Positions 39,670-47,271 of a stretch of DNA of 64,000 nucleotides are shown one piece after another. Source of the DNA: Gammaproteobacteria bacterium (lineage in GTDB: Bacteria > Pseudomonadota > Gammaproteobacteria > GCA-001735895). Location of the stretch: positions 1 through 64,000 of the forward strand of contig JASJCI010000013.1 of the NCBI GenBank assembly GCA_030066085.1. The letters are read 5' to 3'. Every line of letters begins with the position of its first letter. The first letter of the stretch is position 1. A model generated the notes under the pieces. That model was not told where the DNA came from and did no database searches. It saw only the letters and a list, made by a program, of their open reading frames with translations. The position numbers and the translations under genes were made by a program.

Positions 39670-39683
39670 TTGATGCGCATCAA
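39670..39683 (-). promoter_or_regulatory. Consensus FNR/Anr box upstream of P-type ATPase
   Basis: The sequence TTGAT-GCGC-ATCAA matches the FNR/Anr consensus exactly. It lies 66 bases before the ATPase start on the minus strand and 59 bases before the amidohydrolase start on the plus strand. A -10-like TATAGT at 39645-39650 on the minus strand is about 29 bases from the site centre, close to the spacing at class II FNR promoters, so the ATPase is the likelier target. Confidence 0.7.
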
Positions 39684-39742
39684 GAGACCGGCAGGCAGTG
39701 GTGCACCGCCGACTTGGCAAACCGGCAGGTCTGTGTCAGCTT

Positions 39743-40981
39743 ATGGACATGATCGAAGCAGACCGTTTGCTCGCCAACCTGCACGCGCTGCGCGAATTTG
39801 GCCGCCGGGGCAACGGGGTCGTGCGCCGCTGTCTCGACGATGCCGACATGGCCGCACGCTATTGGCTGGTCGAACGCATGCAGGACGCCGGCCTCGATGC
39901 CGGCATCGACGGTATCGCCAACGTGCTCGGCCTATCGCCGAACCCGGGCCCTGCCCTGCTGCTCGGCTCGCACAGCGACACCCAGCCCGCCGGCGGCTGG
40001 CTCGACGGCGCCCTCGGCGTTATCTACGGCATCGAGGTCGCGCAGGCGCTGCACGACAACCCGACCACGCGCGGGCTCGCGATCGACGTCGCGTCCTGGG
40101 CCGACGAAGAGTCGCATTACCTCGGCCTGATGGGCAGCCGCTCGTTTTGCGGACAGCTCGACGAGGCGGAAATCGATGGCGCGCGCAACGATGACGGCCA
40201 TCCGCTGCGCAGTGCGCTGGCCGCGCAGGGCCTGCAGGGCCGCCCGCGTTTTAGTCTCGATACCTCGCGTTATCGCGGATATCTCGAGGCTCATATCGAA
40301 CAGGGCCCCTGGCTCGAACGCGAAAGCAAGCGGATTGGCGTGGTGACATCGATTGTCGGCATGCGTGACCTGACGATTCGCGTGCGCGGGCAGCAGAACC
40401 ATGCCGGCACGACACCGATGCATCTGCGTCATGACGCGGCCCAGGCGCTGTTCGAATTCAACCACAGGGTCAACCAGGCTTTTGCGCGAATCGGCGGCGA
40501 TCATTCCGTCTGGACCCTGGGCCAGGTACGCATAGAGCCATTCGCCCGCAGCATCGTCCCGGGACTGGCCGAGGCCAACCTCCAGTTTCGTGCTCCCGAG
40601 CAGGCACGCGTCGAAGCCCTGCAGGATTGTGTGCTGGAACTGGCGGCGGATTTCAATCGCGGCGCGGCAGCGCAACTGCAAGTGTCCGTGTTCGACGACA
40701 CCGCCAGGGCAGTCGCCATGGACGACAACCTGCAGCGCGCGCTGGCCGATGCCGCCGCAGCACGCATTCCGGGTGGCTGGCAATACATGCCGAGCGGCGC
40801 CGCGCACGACGCGCAGGTACTGGCCACGCGAATGCCGGCGGGCATGCTATTCATTCCGAGCATCGGCGGCATCAGCCACGATTTTACCGAGGACAGCCAC
40901 GAAGAAGACATCGTACTCGGCTGCGAAGTTCTCGCTGACGCGGTCGTCGACCTGTTGACTCGATCGTCGGAAACCGCTTGA
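39743..40981 (+). CDS. Zn-dependent M20-family amidohydrolase (allantoate/N-carbamoyl amino acid hydrolase-like)
   Basis: A protein of 412 aa from the ATG at 39743; a second ATG two codons later is possible. Metal-binding markers are GSHSDTQPAGGWLDGALGV, WADEESHY with catalytic Glu, and LEAHIEQGPWLE. The layout fits allantoate amidohydrolase, N-carbamoyl-L-amino acid hydrolase or beta-ureidopropionase; these are not separable by eye. It is immediately upstream of the tmRNA gene on the same strand but with its own promoter region. Confidence 0.87.
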   Translation: MDMIEADRLLANLHALREFGRRGNGVVRRCLDDADMAARYWLVERMQDAGLDAGIDGIANVLGLSPNPGPALLLGSHSDTQPAGGWLDGALGVIYGIEVAQALHDNPTTRGLAIDVASWADEESHYLGLMGSRSFCGQLDEAEIDGARNDDGHPLRSALAAQGLQGRPRFSLDTSRYRGYLEAHIEQGPWLERESKRIGVVTSIVGMRDLTIRVRGQQNHAGTTPMHLRHDAAQALFEFNHRVNQAFARIGGDHSVWTLGQVRIEPFARSIVPGLAEANLQFRAPEQARVEALQDCVLELAADFNRGAAAQLQVSVFDDTARAVAMDDNLQRALADAAAARIPGGWQYMPSGAAHDAQVLATRMPAGMLFIPSIGGISHDFTEDSHEEDIVLGCEVLADAVVDLLTRSSETA

Positions 40982-41009
40982 TTGTCCGCCCAAAAACACC
41001 ACTTTCGGG

Positions 41010-41015
41010 TATACT
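41010..41015 (+). promoter_or_regulatory. -10 element of the tmRNA promoter
   Basis: TATACT lies 11 bases before the mature 5' end at 41027. No good -35 is present at the usual distance, the nearest TTG-containing hexamer being 22 bases away. The position fits a short leader removed by RNase P. Confidence 0.45.
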
Positions 41016-41117
41016 CAGCAATTCTCGGGGACGACTTGGCTTCGACGTGGGTCGCGAAACCTGAGGTGCATGCCGAGCATGTAGGGAACTCGTAAAATCT
41101 CCTGCAAACTCATAGTT

Positions 41118-41150
41118 GCCAACGACGACAACTACGCACTCGCCGCTTAA
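41118..41150 (+). other. ssrA: tmRNA proteolysis tag reading frame
   Basis: The frame reads GCC AAC GAC GAC AAC TAC GCA CTC GCC GCT TAA, giving ANDDNYALAA. The resume codon GCC follows ATAGTT, in the same relative position as the AUAGUC upstream of the E. coli resume codon. ANDDNYALAA is the tag known from pseudomonads and related gammaproteobacteria. Confidence 0.93.
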
Positions 41151-41370
41151 TACCCGGTAGGGTGCCGTCCGACCGGAGCCGTGTCCATGCGTCCGGACCC
41201 GGGCGTCGCTTTCATGGAATCGTGATGGATCCTCGTCCGGGGGTGAAGCACTAAACAAGTACCGGAATCGCCGTTTGTCTTCCTGGTCCGGCGGGTAGCA
41301 GGCGGTTAAAACAAGGTCCGGAATAAGCATGTAGAGCCGATGGCGGAGGGCTTGCGGACGCGGGTTCGAT

Positions 41371-41633
41371 TAGTCAAATGGTCGCCACGGGGAGTGATCC
41401 CCGTCGGAAAAGAGGGCTCATACGGTGAACGCTAAGGGAGAGATCCTATGCCAACGCCGTCCGGTGAACGGGAAACCGGCAAGCCGGCTAGAGACTCATA
41501 GGCTCCTAACGGCCAATCCATCAAGGATTACCCCATGGAGTACTAGGGTGGGTATAGCCCACAATACGCCCTCCCCTGCCGGCTGGCAGGTGAAGGAATA
41601 GTCCAGCCCACATTGAAAAATGTGGAACAGCTG
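41371..41633 (+). ncRNA. Group I self-splicing intron in the tmRNA T-loop
   Basis: A 263-nt intron that obeys group I rules: the 5' exon ends in U (41370) and the intron ends in G (41633). P1 can form from exon CGAT and GTCG (41381-41384 region) with a U-G pair at the splice site. P2 is ACGGGGA/TCCCCGT with a GTGA loop (41387-41404). P3 GGGCT (41414-41418) can pair with AGCCC (41556-41560). P7 GACT (41493-41496) pairs with AGTC (41600-41603) inside an S-like element AAGGAATAGTCC. P8 is CCTGCC/GGCAGG (41575-41590). P9 is CCACATT/AATGTGG with a GAAA loop (41608-41625). Extra hairpins between P7 and the P3 3' strand suggest subgroup IA. It carries no open reading frame. Confidence 0.88.
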
Positions 41634-41656
41634 TCCCGCCGTCTCCACCACATAGA

Positions 41657-41687
41657 CCCGGTCGTCCAGGCGACCGGGTTTTTCTTT
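41657..41687 (+). terminator. Intrinsic terminator of tmRNA
   Basis: An 8-bp stem CCCGGTCG/CGACCGGG with a 6-base loop is followed by TTTTTCTTT. It starts 6 bases after the CCA end, and separates the tmRNA from the endonuclease gene downstream. Confidence 0.9.
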
Positions 41688-41768
41688 GTTTTAGATAAGG
41701 ATATACTTTCGCTATTGAGAACAAATTGAGAATATTTTATTTACAGGGAAGTTCGAATTCTGCAGCCT

Positions 41769-42167
41769 GTGCAAGCGGCTTATCTTGCGGGCCTGGTTGA
41801 TGGCGAAGGGACGGTAACCCTTTCACGGCGTCACAAATCCGAAAATCGACAATTGGTAGTCAGCATCAGTAATACTGAACTTCCACTGCTCCAGTACGTA
41901 CTGGAGGTCGTGGGCGTAGGCAAAATCACCAGCAAAAAAACCTATCGATCGCATCATGCCCCTGGTTATACCTACTCGATTTCGAATCGCCAGGGGCTAT
42001 CGCTGCTCAAACAGATACATCCCTGTCTGAGAACCTACGAGGCAAAACGCACGGCGTTGATAATCAGAGACTACATTCGGCTGACACCAGGAAACGGTCG
42101 CTACACAGCAGAAATCAGCCAGGCCCGAAAGGTCTTTGAACGCGAAGTAATGTCTATAAAATCGTGA
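41769..42167 (+). CDS. Single-motif LAGLIDADG homing endonuclease, free-standing
   Basis: A protein of 132 aa. The helix motif YLAGLVDGEGTVTL (residues 5-18) is a LAGLIDADG variant with the acidic catalytic residue kept. A single motif in a short protein means it should work as a homodimer, like I-CreI. The start is uncertain: GTG 41769 is the assumed start, but the frame is open back to 41730 and a GGGAAG ribosome site at 41746-41751 fits a start nearer 41757-41760 (ATT or CTG). The gene and its 5' side are markedly AT-richer than the surroundings, a sign of transfer. It lies outside the tmRNA intron, 118 bases after exon 2. It is inferred to promote homing of the intron into intronless tmRNA genes. 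Confidence 0.85.
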   Translation: MQAAYLAGLVDGEGTVTLSRRHKSENRQLVVSISNTELPLLQYVLEVVGVGKITSKKTYRSHHAPGYTYSISNRQGLSLLKQIHPCLRTYEAKRTALIIRDYIRLTPGNGRYTAEISQARKVFEREVMSIKS

Positions 42168-42251
42168 GTTTTGGATTTAATCGCCTTTTGCGCGCTGGAC
42201 GTAACCACAACCTGTTGTATAAGGCCGTAGCAGAAAAGATCCGGATTTATC

Positions 42252-44492
42252 GTGAAACATAAGGCAGGCGCAATATTTTTTTGCACGGTTAGCGGACCAG
42301 AGCGAGCAGTAAGTCTAACGACACTCTGGCTTTTCTGCTGCCTGCTGCTGCTTGCACCGGGCCTGCTGTCGGCGGCTGATGCCAATCGGGCGGTGCATCA
42401 CGAACTGCGGGTGAGTCTCGATCCCGCGCAACAATCGCTCTCGGCAACCGACCGCATTACCCTGCCCTCCGGCATACCTGACGAACTCACGCTGTGGCTG
42501 CATGCGGGGCTCGAAGTCCGCATAAACGACCCGGCGAACGAAACCCGGCTCGAGTTGCTGGATCGGGACGGGCGCTACGCCCGCTACCGGTTGAAGCTGG
42601 CGCCAGATAGCCGACAGATTGAACTAAGCTACTCCGGACGCGTCCACGACGCGCTCGAATCGAGCGCGATCGAACAAACCCGCGGAATCCGCAACACCTC
42701 GGGCCTGATCGACGAACGCGGCAGCTTCCTGTCCGCCGCCAGTCTCTGGTATGCACAGTTCGACGGTCTGCCGTTCCTGACCTTCGATCTCGAAATCGAT
42801 CTGCCGCAAGCCTGGCGCTCGGTAAGCCAGGGCCTGCGTATCGCGCGCGACGAATCCGGGCAGCGGGTCAGTGAGCACTGGCGTGAGATCACGAACCAGG
42901 AAGAGATTTACCTGGTCGCCGCGCCTTTCACCGAGTATCGCGAAACGATCGACAAGACATCGGCTGAAATCGAAGCGCAGGTTTTTCTGCGCCGCCCGGA
43001 TCCACGTCTGGCAGCCCAGTACATCGACGCCACCGGGCGCTACATCCGCATGTACGAAAAGCTGCTGGGACCCTACCCCTACGGCAAATTCGCCCTGGTG
43101 GAGAACTTCTGGGAAACCGGCTTCGGCATGCCTTCTTTCACGCTGCTGGGTTCGCGCGTGATTCGCCTGCCGTTCATTCTGTATTCTTCGTATCCCCACG
43201 AGATCCTGCACAACTGGTGGGGTAACGGCGTCTACGTCGATTGGGCTACCGGCAACTGGAGCGAGGGGCTAACCGCTTACCTCGCGGATCACCTGATCAG
43301 GCAGCAACAGGGCAAGGCCGCCGGCTATCGCCAGCAAACCCTGCAGAAGTACCGCGATTACGCTGCCGATGGACGGGATTTTGCGCTGACCGAGTTTCGC
43401 GCTCGCCACAGTCCCGCAACCCAGGCCGTGGGTTACGGCAAAACCATGATGCTGTTTCACATGCTCCGTCAGCGGGTCGGCGACGAGGCCTTTATCGCCG
43501 CGCTGCAGCGGTTTTACTCCGATTACCGCTTCCGCACGGCCGGCTTTGCCGACCTCGAACGCGTTTTCTCCGCGGAGTCGGGAGAATCCCAGGCGGCTTT
43601 TTTCGACCAGTGGGTGCAGCGCGCCGGCGCGCCGGAGCTCGGCCTGTCAAAGGTCCGGGTCGAATCAACGGCAAGCGGTTTTAGCCTGCGTTTTAGTCTC
43701 GAACAGCAACAGCAGGGCCCGGTGTACCGGCTCGATGTGCCGCTCGCCATCACCACTGAGGGCAGTGCGGTAGCCGAACAGCGAGTCGTGACCCTCGACA
43801 GCCGGCAACGGGAATATGCGCTCGCTTTGCAACGAAGACCGCTGCGTATCGACGTGGATCCGCAGTTCGACCTGTTCCGCAAACTGGCACGGGCCGAAAC
43901 GCCCGCAGCCTTTACCCAGTTGTTCGGTGCACGCGCCATGACCGTGATCCTGCCGCGCGCAGCGGCCACGGCGCTGCGTGAAGGCTGGCAGGATTTCGCG
44001 CGGGTGCTGGGCAACACGGGACCCGCGGTGGAAGTGGTCTGGGATGATCAGATCGAATCCATACCGCCGAATCGTGCCGTTGTCGTGCTTGGCTGGCAAA
44101 ATCGGTTTGCCGACGAAATGCGCGCTGCGCTCGAGCGCGAAGGGCTCGAGTTCGAGCCCGGCAACGTCAGGACCGGGTTGACGCGAACGCCGATCAAGGG
44201 TCAGTCGTTTGCCTGGGTCACGCGCGAATTGCGCGGTTCGACCGATAGCGTGGCGCGTGCCTGGATTGTCGCCGATCTCGCAGCCGCGCTGCCCGGCCTG
44301 GCGCGCAAGCTGCCACACTATCATCGCTACAGTTACGTCGCGTTTGCCGGCACCGAGCCGGAAAACTCGCTCAAGGGTCGCTGGGCGATACAGGGCTCGC
44401 CGCTGACCGCACTGCTGCGGGACGACAGTGATCGTGCGCGGCTGAGCGCGCAGCGTGCGCTGATCGAACCCGAATCATCGCTCGACCAGTAA
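42252..44492 (+). CDS. M1-family metallopeptidase-like protein, exported
   Basis: A protein of 746 aa starting at a GTG. A hydrophobic segment at about residues 23-41 (TLWLFCCLLLLAPGLLSAAD) looks like a signal peptide or anchor. The zinc site is HEILHNWWG (H316, E317, H320) with the third ligand in NWSEG (E338). The spacing between them is 17 residues, one less than the usual 18. In place of the GAMEN substrate loop is FWETGFGMPSFTLLG. A C-terminal region of about 200 residues has no recognised domain. The substrate is unknown; a periplasmic or secreted aminopeptidase is most likely. Confidence 0.85.
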   Translation: MKHKAGAIFFCTVSGPERAVSLTTLWLFCCLLLLAPGLLSAADANRAVHHELRVSLDPAQQSLSATDRITLPSGIPDELTLWLHAGLEVRINDPANETRLELLDRDGRYARYRLKLAPDSRQIELSYSGRVHDALESSAIEQTRGIRNTSGLIDERGSFLSAASLWYAQFDGLPFLTFDLEIDLPQAWRSVSQGLRIARDESGQRVSEHWREITNQEEIYLVAAPFTEYRETIDKTSAEIEAQVFLRRPDPRLAAQYIDATGRYIRMYEKLLGPYPYGKFALVENFWETGFGMPSFTLLGSRVIRLPFILYSSYPHEILHNWWGNGVYVDWATGNWSEGLTAYLADHLIRQQQGKAAGYRQQTLQKYRDYAADGRDFALTEFRARHSPATQAVGYGKTMMLFHMLRQRVGDEAFIAALQRFYSDYRFRTAGFADLERVFSAESGESQAAFFDQWVQRAGAPELGLSKVRVESTASGFSLRFSLEQQQQGPVYRLDVPLAITTEGSAVAEQRVVTLDSRQREYALALQRRPLRIDVDPQFDLFRKLARAETPAAFTQLFGARAMTVILPRAAATALREGWQDFARVLGNTGPAVEVVWDDQIESIPPNRAVVVLGWQNRFADEMRAALEREGLEFEPGNVRTGLTRTPIKGQSFAWVTRELRGSTDSVARAWIVADLAAALPGLARKLPHYHRYSYVAFAGTEPENSLKGRWAIQGSPLTALLRDDSDRARLSAQRALIEPESSLDQ

Positions 44493-44593
44493 CTCGAAAC
44501 CCGGGCGATGACGGGTACCCGATGGACGGGAAGGCTGTCGCCGTCAACGGTGAAAAACTGCACCCGTCGCCTCTGGAAAAAGACAGTTTTGCC

Positions 44594-44605
44594 CCCACAT
44601 GTGGG
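44594..44605. promoter_or_regulatory. Perfect 12-bp palindrome upstream of ferredoxin reductase gene
   Basis: CCCACATGTGGG, centred about 40 bases before the ATG of the fpr-like gene. It is a candidate operator for a dimeric regulator, but no family can be named. Confidence 0.35.
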
Positions 44606-44639
44606 CGGTTGGCAGTTTTTTAATAACAGGATCGAAAGC

Positions 44640-45416
44640 ATGGCATCCTTCCGCCTGGAGCGCGTAATCGACATTTGTCACTGGAACGACAAGCTGTTCA
44701 GCTTTCGCACCACCCGTGATCCCGGTTTTCGCTTCCGCAATGGCCAGTTCATCATGCTGGGCCTGCCGGGTGAAAACCGCCCGGTCACGCGTGCCTACAG
44801 CATCGCCAGCGCGAACCATGAAGACCACATGGAGTTTTTCAGCATCAAGGTCGAGGACGGCAAGCTGACTTCGCGCCTGCAGCATATTGCGCCGGGCGAC
44901 GAAGTGCTGGTGAGCGCAAAACCGGTCGGCACCCTGGTGATCGAAGACCTCAATCCGGGTAAACGGCTGTTCCTGCTGGCCACGGGGACCGGCCTGGCGC
45001 CTTTCCTGAGCGTGATCCAGGACCCCGAGACCTACGAAGCCTTCGAACATGTCTACCTGGTCCACGGTGTGCGCCGCGTGCAGGATCTCGCCTACCGTGA
45101 ATTCATCGAGCACGATCTGCCGCATCACGAGTATCTCGGCGAATTGATCGACGGGCGGCTGCACTATTACCCGACGGTTACGCGGGAGCCCTTCGCGCAC
45201 CAGGGACGTATTCCGGAACTGATGCTGAGCGGCAGGTTATGCAACGACCTCGACATCATGCCGTTGAACGCAAAGCAGGATCGCGCCATGGTCTGCGGCA
45301 ACATGAACATGCTGCGTGACACCAGCGCCGCGCTGCAGCAGCTCGGTTTCGAGATCTCTCCGAGCCAGGGCGTGCCTGGCGATTTCGTCATCGAGCGCGC
45401 CTTCGTCGACAGTTGA
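44640..45416 (+). CDS. fpr: Ferredoxin/flavodoxin-NADP+ reductase
   Basis: A protein of 258 aa from the ATG at 44640. FAD-binding motif RAYSIASANH and the NADPH-binding GTGLAPFLSVIQDP are present. The C-terminus ends EISPSQGVPGDFVIERAFVDS, typical of the bacterial Fpr group. It moves electrons between NADPH and ferredoxin or flavodoxin. A 12-bp palindrome at 44594-44605 may regulate it. Its stop is 9 bases upstream of the next start. Confidence 0.93.
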   Translation: MASFRLERVIDICHWNDKLFSFRTTRDPGFRFRNGQFIMLGLPGENRPVTRAYSIASANHEDHMEFFSIKVEDGKLTSRLQHIAPGDEVLVSAKPVGTLVIEDLNPGKRLFLLATGTGLAPFLSVIQDPETYEAFEHVYLVHGVRRVQDLAYREFIEHDLPHHEYLGELIDGRLHYYPTVTREPFAHQGRIPELMLSGRLCNDLDIMPLNAKQDRAMVCGNMNMLRDTSAALQQLGFEISPSQGVPGDFVIERAFVDS

Positions 45417-45425
45417 CGGCTGCCC

Positions 45426-45851
45426 GTGAGGGCGCCCGCAATCGTCGGTCAAAAAACCGTGCGGACCCTTCGCGGCCTGTGCCTGCTCGGCCTGCTTGCC
45501 TTCATCGGTGCCTGCGCCGGCTGGCGGCCCGAACAACCCTCTTCCCGCGCGGAGCTGCTCGCCGAGATGGGATATGTTGCCGGCCAGGCGATCGACACTA
45601 TTCCGAATTACCGCCTATCGGGCTGGCGTTACCTCGACAGCGTCAGCATCGTGCTGCACGGCGGCGTCAGGCAGCAGTACCTGGTCGTATTGTCGCTGCC
45701 TTGCCCGGAACTGCGCTGGAGCGAAACGCTGGCAACGACCACGACCATAAACCTGCTCACGACCTTCGATTCGGTACTGGCCCGCGGGCCTGGCGGCGGT
45801 CCGCTCAAGCGCTGCCCGATCGAGGCGCTTTACCAGCTGGATGCAATCTGA
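45426..45851 (+). CDS. DUF6491-like lipoprotein
   Basis: A protein of 141 aa starting at a GTG. A signal sequence ends in a lipobox (LLAFIGAC, Cys near residue 30), so it is a lipoprotein. The mature part has CPELRW and a C-terminal CPIEALYQLDAI, two conserved cysteine points that could form a disulfide. It resembles the DUF6491 family, for which no function is known. It follows fpr with a 9-base gap. Confidence 0.7.
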   Translation: MRAPAIVGQKTVRTLRGLCLLGLLAFIGACAGWRPEQPSSRAELLAEMGYVAGQAIDTIPNYRLSGWRYLDSVSIVLHGGVRQQYLVVLSLPCPELRWSETLATTTTINLLTTFDSVLARGPGGGPLKRCPIEALYQLDAI

Positions 45852-45961
45852 TCGGCCCGGGACACCCGGGCGCGGGCGCAAGAGCCGACAGAGTTACCGG
45901 TCTCGCTGCGATGGTCAGTCCGAGCAGCGTCGACCATGTGCGCCCATCGCCACGCAGTGAT
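45852..45961. other. Intergenic space with GC-rich hairpin between convergent genes
   Basis: GCCCGGG-ACA-CCCGGGC (45855-45871) is a 7-bp hairpin without a T-tract. It could serve as a weak bidirectional terminator between the lipoprotein gene and the monooxygenase gene. Nothing else is seen. Confidence 0.3.
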
Positions 45962-47089
45962 TCAGCTGCCGGCGCGGTAGCTCTCGAGGCCGGCCATGAA
46001 ACGCGGGGAAAGCGCCCGCAAGCGTTCGTCGTCGATGCGACCGCCGCGGCGAATGTAGGCATCGGCAAACTCCCAGGCCGGCAAATCCATGTGGCGGGCA
46101 AATTCCTCGTACCAGCGCGCACTGCGACCGGCCGCGGCTACCAGCTTGTCGACAATGGGCTGACGCGACGCCTGGTAGGCCGACAACCCGGCAGCGATAT
46201 CCTGCTTGTTCTCCCGCAGGGCCTTGACCAGCGCGATGGCGTCCTCCATGGCGAGACGCGTACCCGAACCGATCGAAAAATGTGCCGTGTGCAGCGCATC
46301 GCCGAGCAGGACCCGGTTGCCATCGAACCAGCGCTCGTTGCGCAGCAATGGAAAGGTCCGCCAGCAGGAATGATTGCAGACCAGCGGCGCGCCCTCGAGC
46401 ACGTCGGCGAAAATTTCCTCGCAGATCGCGCGCGTCCGCGATTCCTCCAGGTCCGCGAAGCCGGCCGCCTGCCAGGTCGAAGCATCCGTTTCGACGATGA
46501 AGGTGCTCATGTCGGCAGCGTAGCGATAATGGTGCGCGTTGAAACGACCGTAGGCGCTGTCGCGAAAAGTCTGGGTCAGGGTAGCAAAAGGTTTGCGGGT
46601 GCCGTACCAGATGAAGTGGTTATCCATCTGCCGCTGGCTGGTGCCGAATTCACCGCTCGAGCGCAGCAGTGAATTCAGGCCGTCCGCGCCGATGACGAGG
46701 TCGAAGTCCGCGTATTTTTCGATACTTTCGAGCGCAACGCCGAAGCGCGGTTCGAGCGCGAGCGAACGCGCCCGCCGGGTCAGCAACTGGATCAGCCGCA
46801 GGCGGCCGATGGCGGCAAAGCCGATACCGTCGATCGTGATTCGCTGTCCGTGCAAATCGATCGTCAGATCACGCCAGCGCTGCATCTGCGGCAAGATCAG
46901 CGCGTGCGTGTCGGGATCGTCCCCGGCGAGGAAATCGAGCGCCGTATCCGAAAACACCACGCCGAAGCCCCAGGTCACGTCCTCCGGATTACGTTCGACG
47001 ATTTCGATTTCGGCGTCGGCGAATGCCAGGCGCAGCTGGATTGCGCTGTACAATCCGGCGGGGCCTGCACCGACGATGGCAACCCGCAT
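45962..47089 (-). CDS. FAD-dependent monooxygenase
   Basis: A flavoprotein hydroxylase of 375 aa from the ATG at 47089. The FAD-binding motif is VAIVGAGPAGLYSAIQL (residues 3-19), with DLVIGADGLNS and VLLGDALHTAHFSIGSGTR as the second and third FAD-binding motifs. The GFGVVFSDTALDFL segment is like the N-terminal part of salicylyl-CoA 5-hydroxylase and 2-aminobenzoyl-CoA enzymes. The acceptor substrate is unknown. Only the monooxygenase domain is present. Confidence 0.85.
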   Translation of the reverse strand: MRVAIVGAGPAGLYSAIQLRLAFADAEIEIVERNPEDVTWGFGVVFSDTALDFLAGDDPDTHALILPQMQRWRDLTIDLHGQRITIDGIGFAAIGRLRLIQLLTRRARSLALEPRFGVALESIEKYADFDLVIGADGLNSLLRSSGEFGTSQRQMDNHFIWYGTRKPFATLTQTFRDSAYGRFNAHHYRYAADMSTFIVETDASTWQAAGFADLEESRTRAICEEIFADVLEGAPLVCNHSCWRTFPLLRNERWFDGNRVLLGDALHTAHFSIGSGTRLAMEDAIALVKALRENKQDIAAGLSAYQASRQPIVDKLVAAAGRSARWYEEFARHMDLPAWEFADAYIRRGGRIDDERLRALSPRFMAGLESYRAGS

Positions 47090-47271
47090 TGCGAACTCCA
47101 CTGTCGTATCCCGCATGCAAGGGTACTGATTATCGAGCCCGGTACAATTCGAACGAGCCGTTTTTGCGTGACTGAAACTCAGCGCCCCGGCGGCCAAAGC
47201 TCTGCCCGTAACGCGCGCAGGCCCCTGAATCGCGCCGATTACCTGCGAAACGTCGGCCGCAGGGGAACCGG

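Larger units (their letters stand above)
41027..41650 (+). ncRNA. ssrA: tmRNA interrupted by a group I intron
   Basis: Exon 1 is 41027-41370 and exon 2 is 41634-41650. The 5' end GGGGACG pairs with CGTCTCC before the encoded CCA, including the G-U wobble at the third pair. GAAACCTGAGGTGCATGCCGAG and AAGCATGTAGAGCCGA match conserved tmRNA segments. The tag frame starts at GCC 41118 and encodes ANDDNYALAA. The T-arm is split: GCGGG-TTCGAT sits in exon 1 and T-CCCGC in exon 2, so splicing restores a 7-base T-loop and the 5-bp stem. Without splicing the acceptor/T-arm half cannot form next to the 3' CCA. It rescues stalled ribosomes with SmpB. Confidence 0.95.

Noticed and set aside
41027-41650. 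Two-piece (permuted) tmRNA.
   Set aside because: The acceptor 5' strand comes first and the CCA end last, the order of a one-piece tmRNA; only the group I insert interrupts it.
41371-42167. The endonuclease gene as part of the intron.
   Set aside because: The 3' exon with CCA (41634-41650) and a terminator come before it, so the intron cannot extend over it.
41027-42251. Prophage or integrative island at the tmRNA gene.
   Set aside because: tmRNA 3' ends are common attachment sites, but there is no integrase and no second copy of the tmRNA 3' end in the following DNA.
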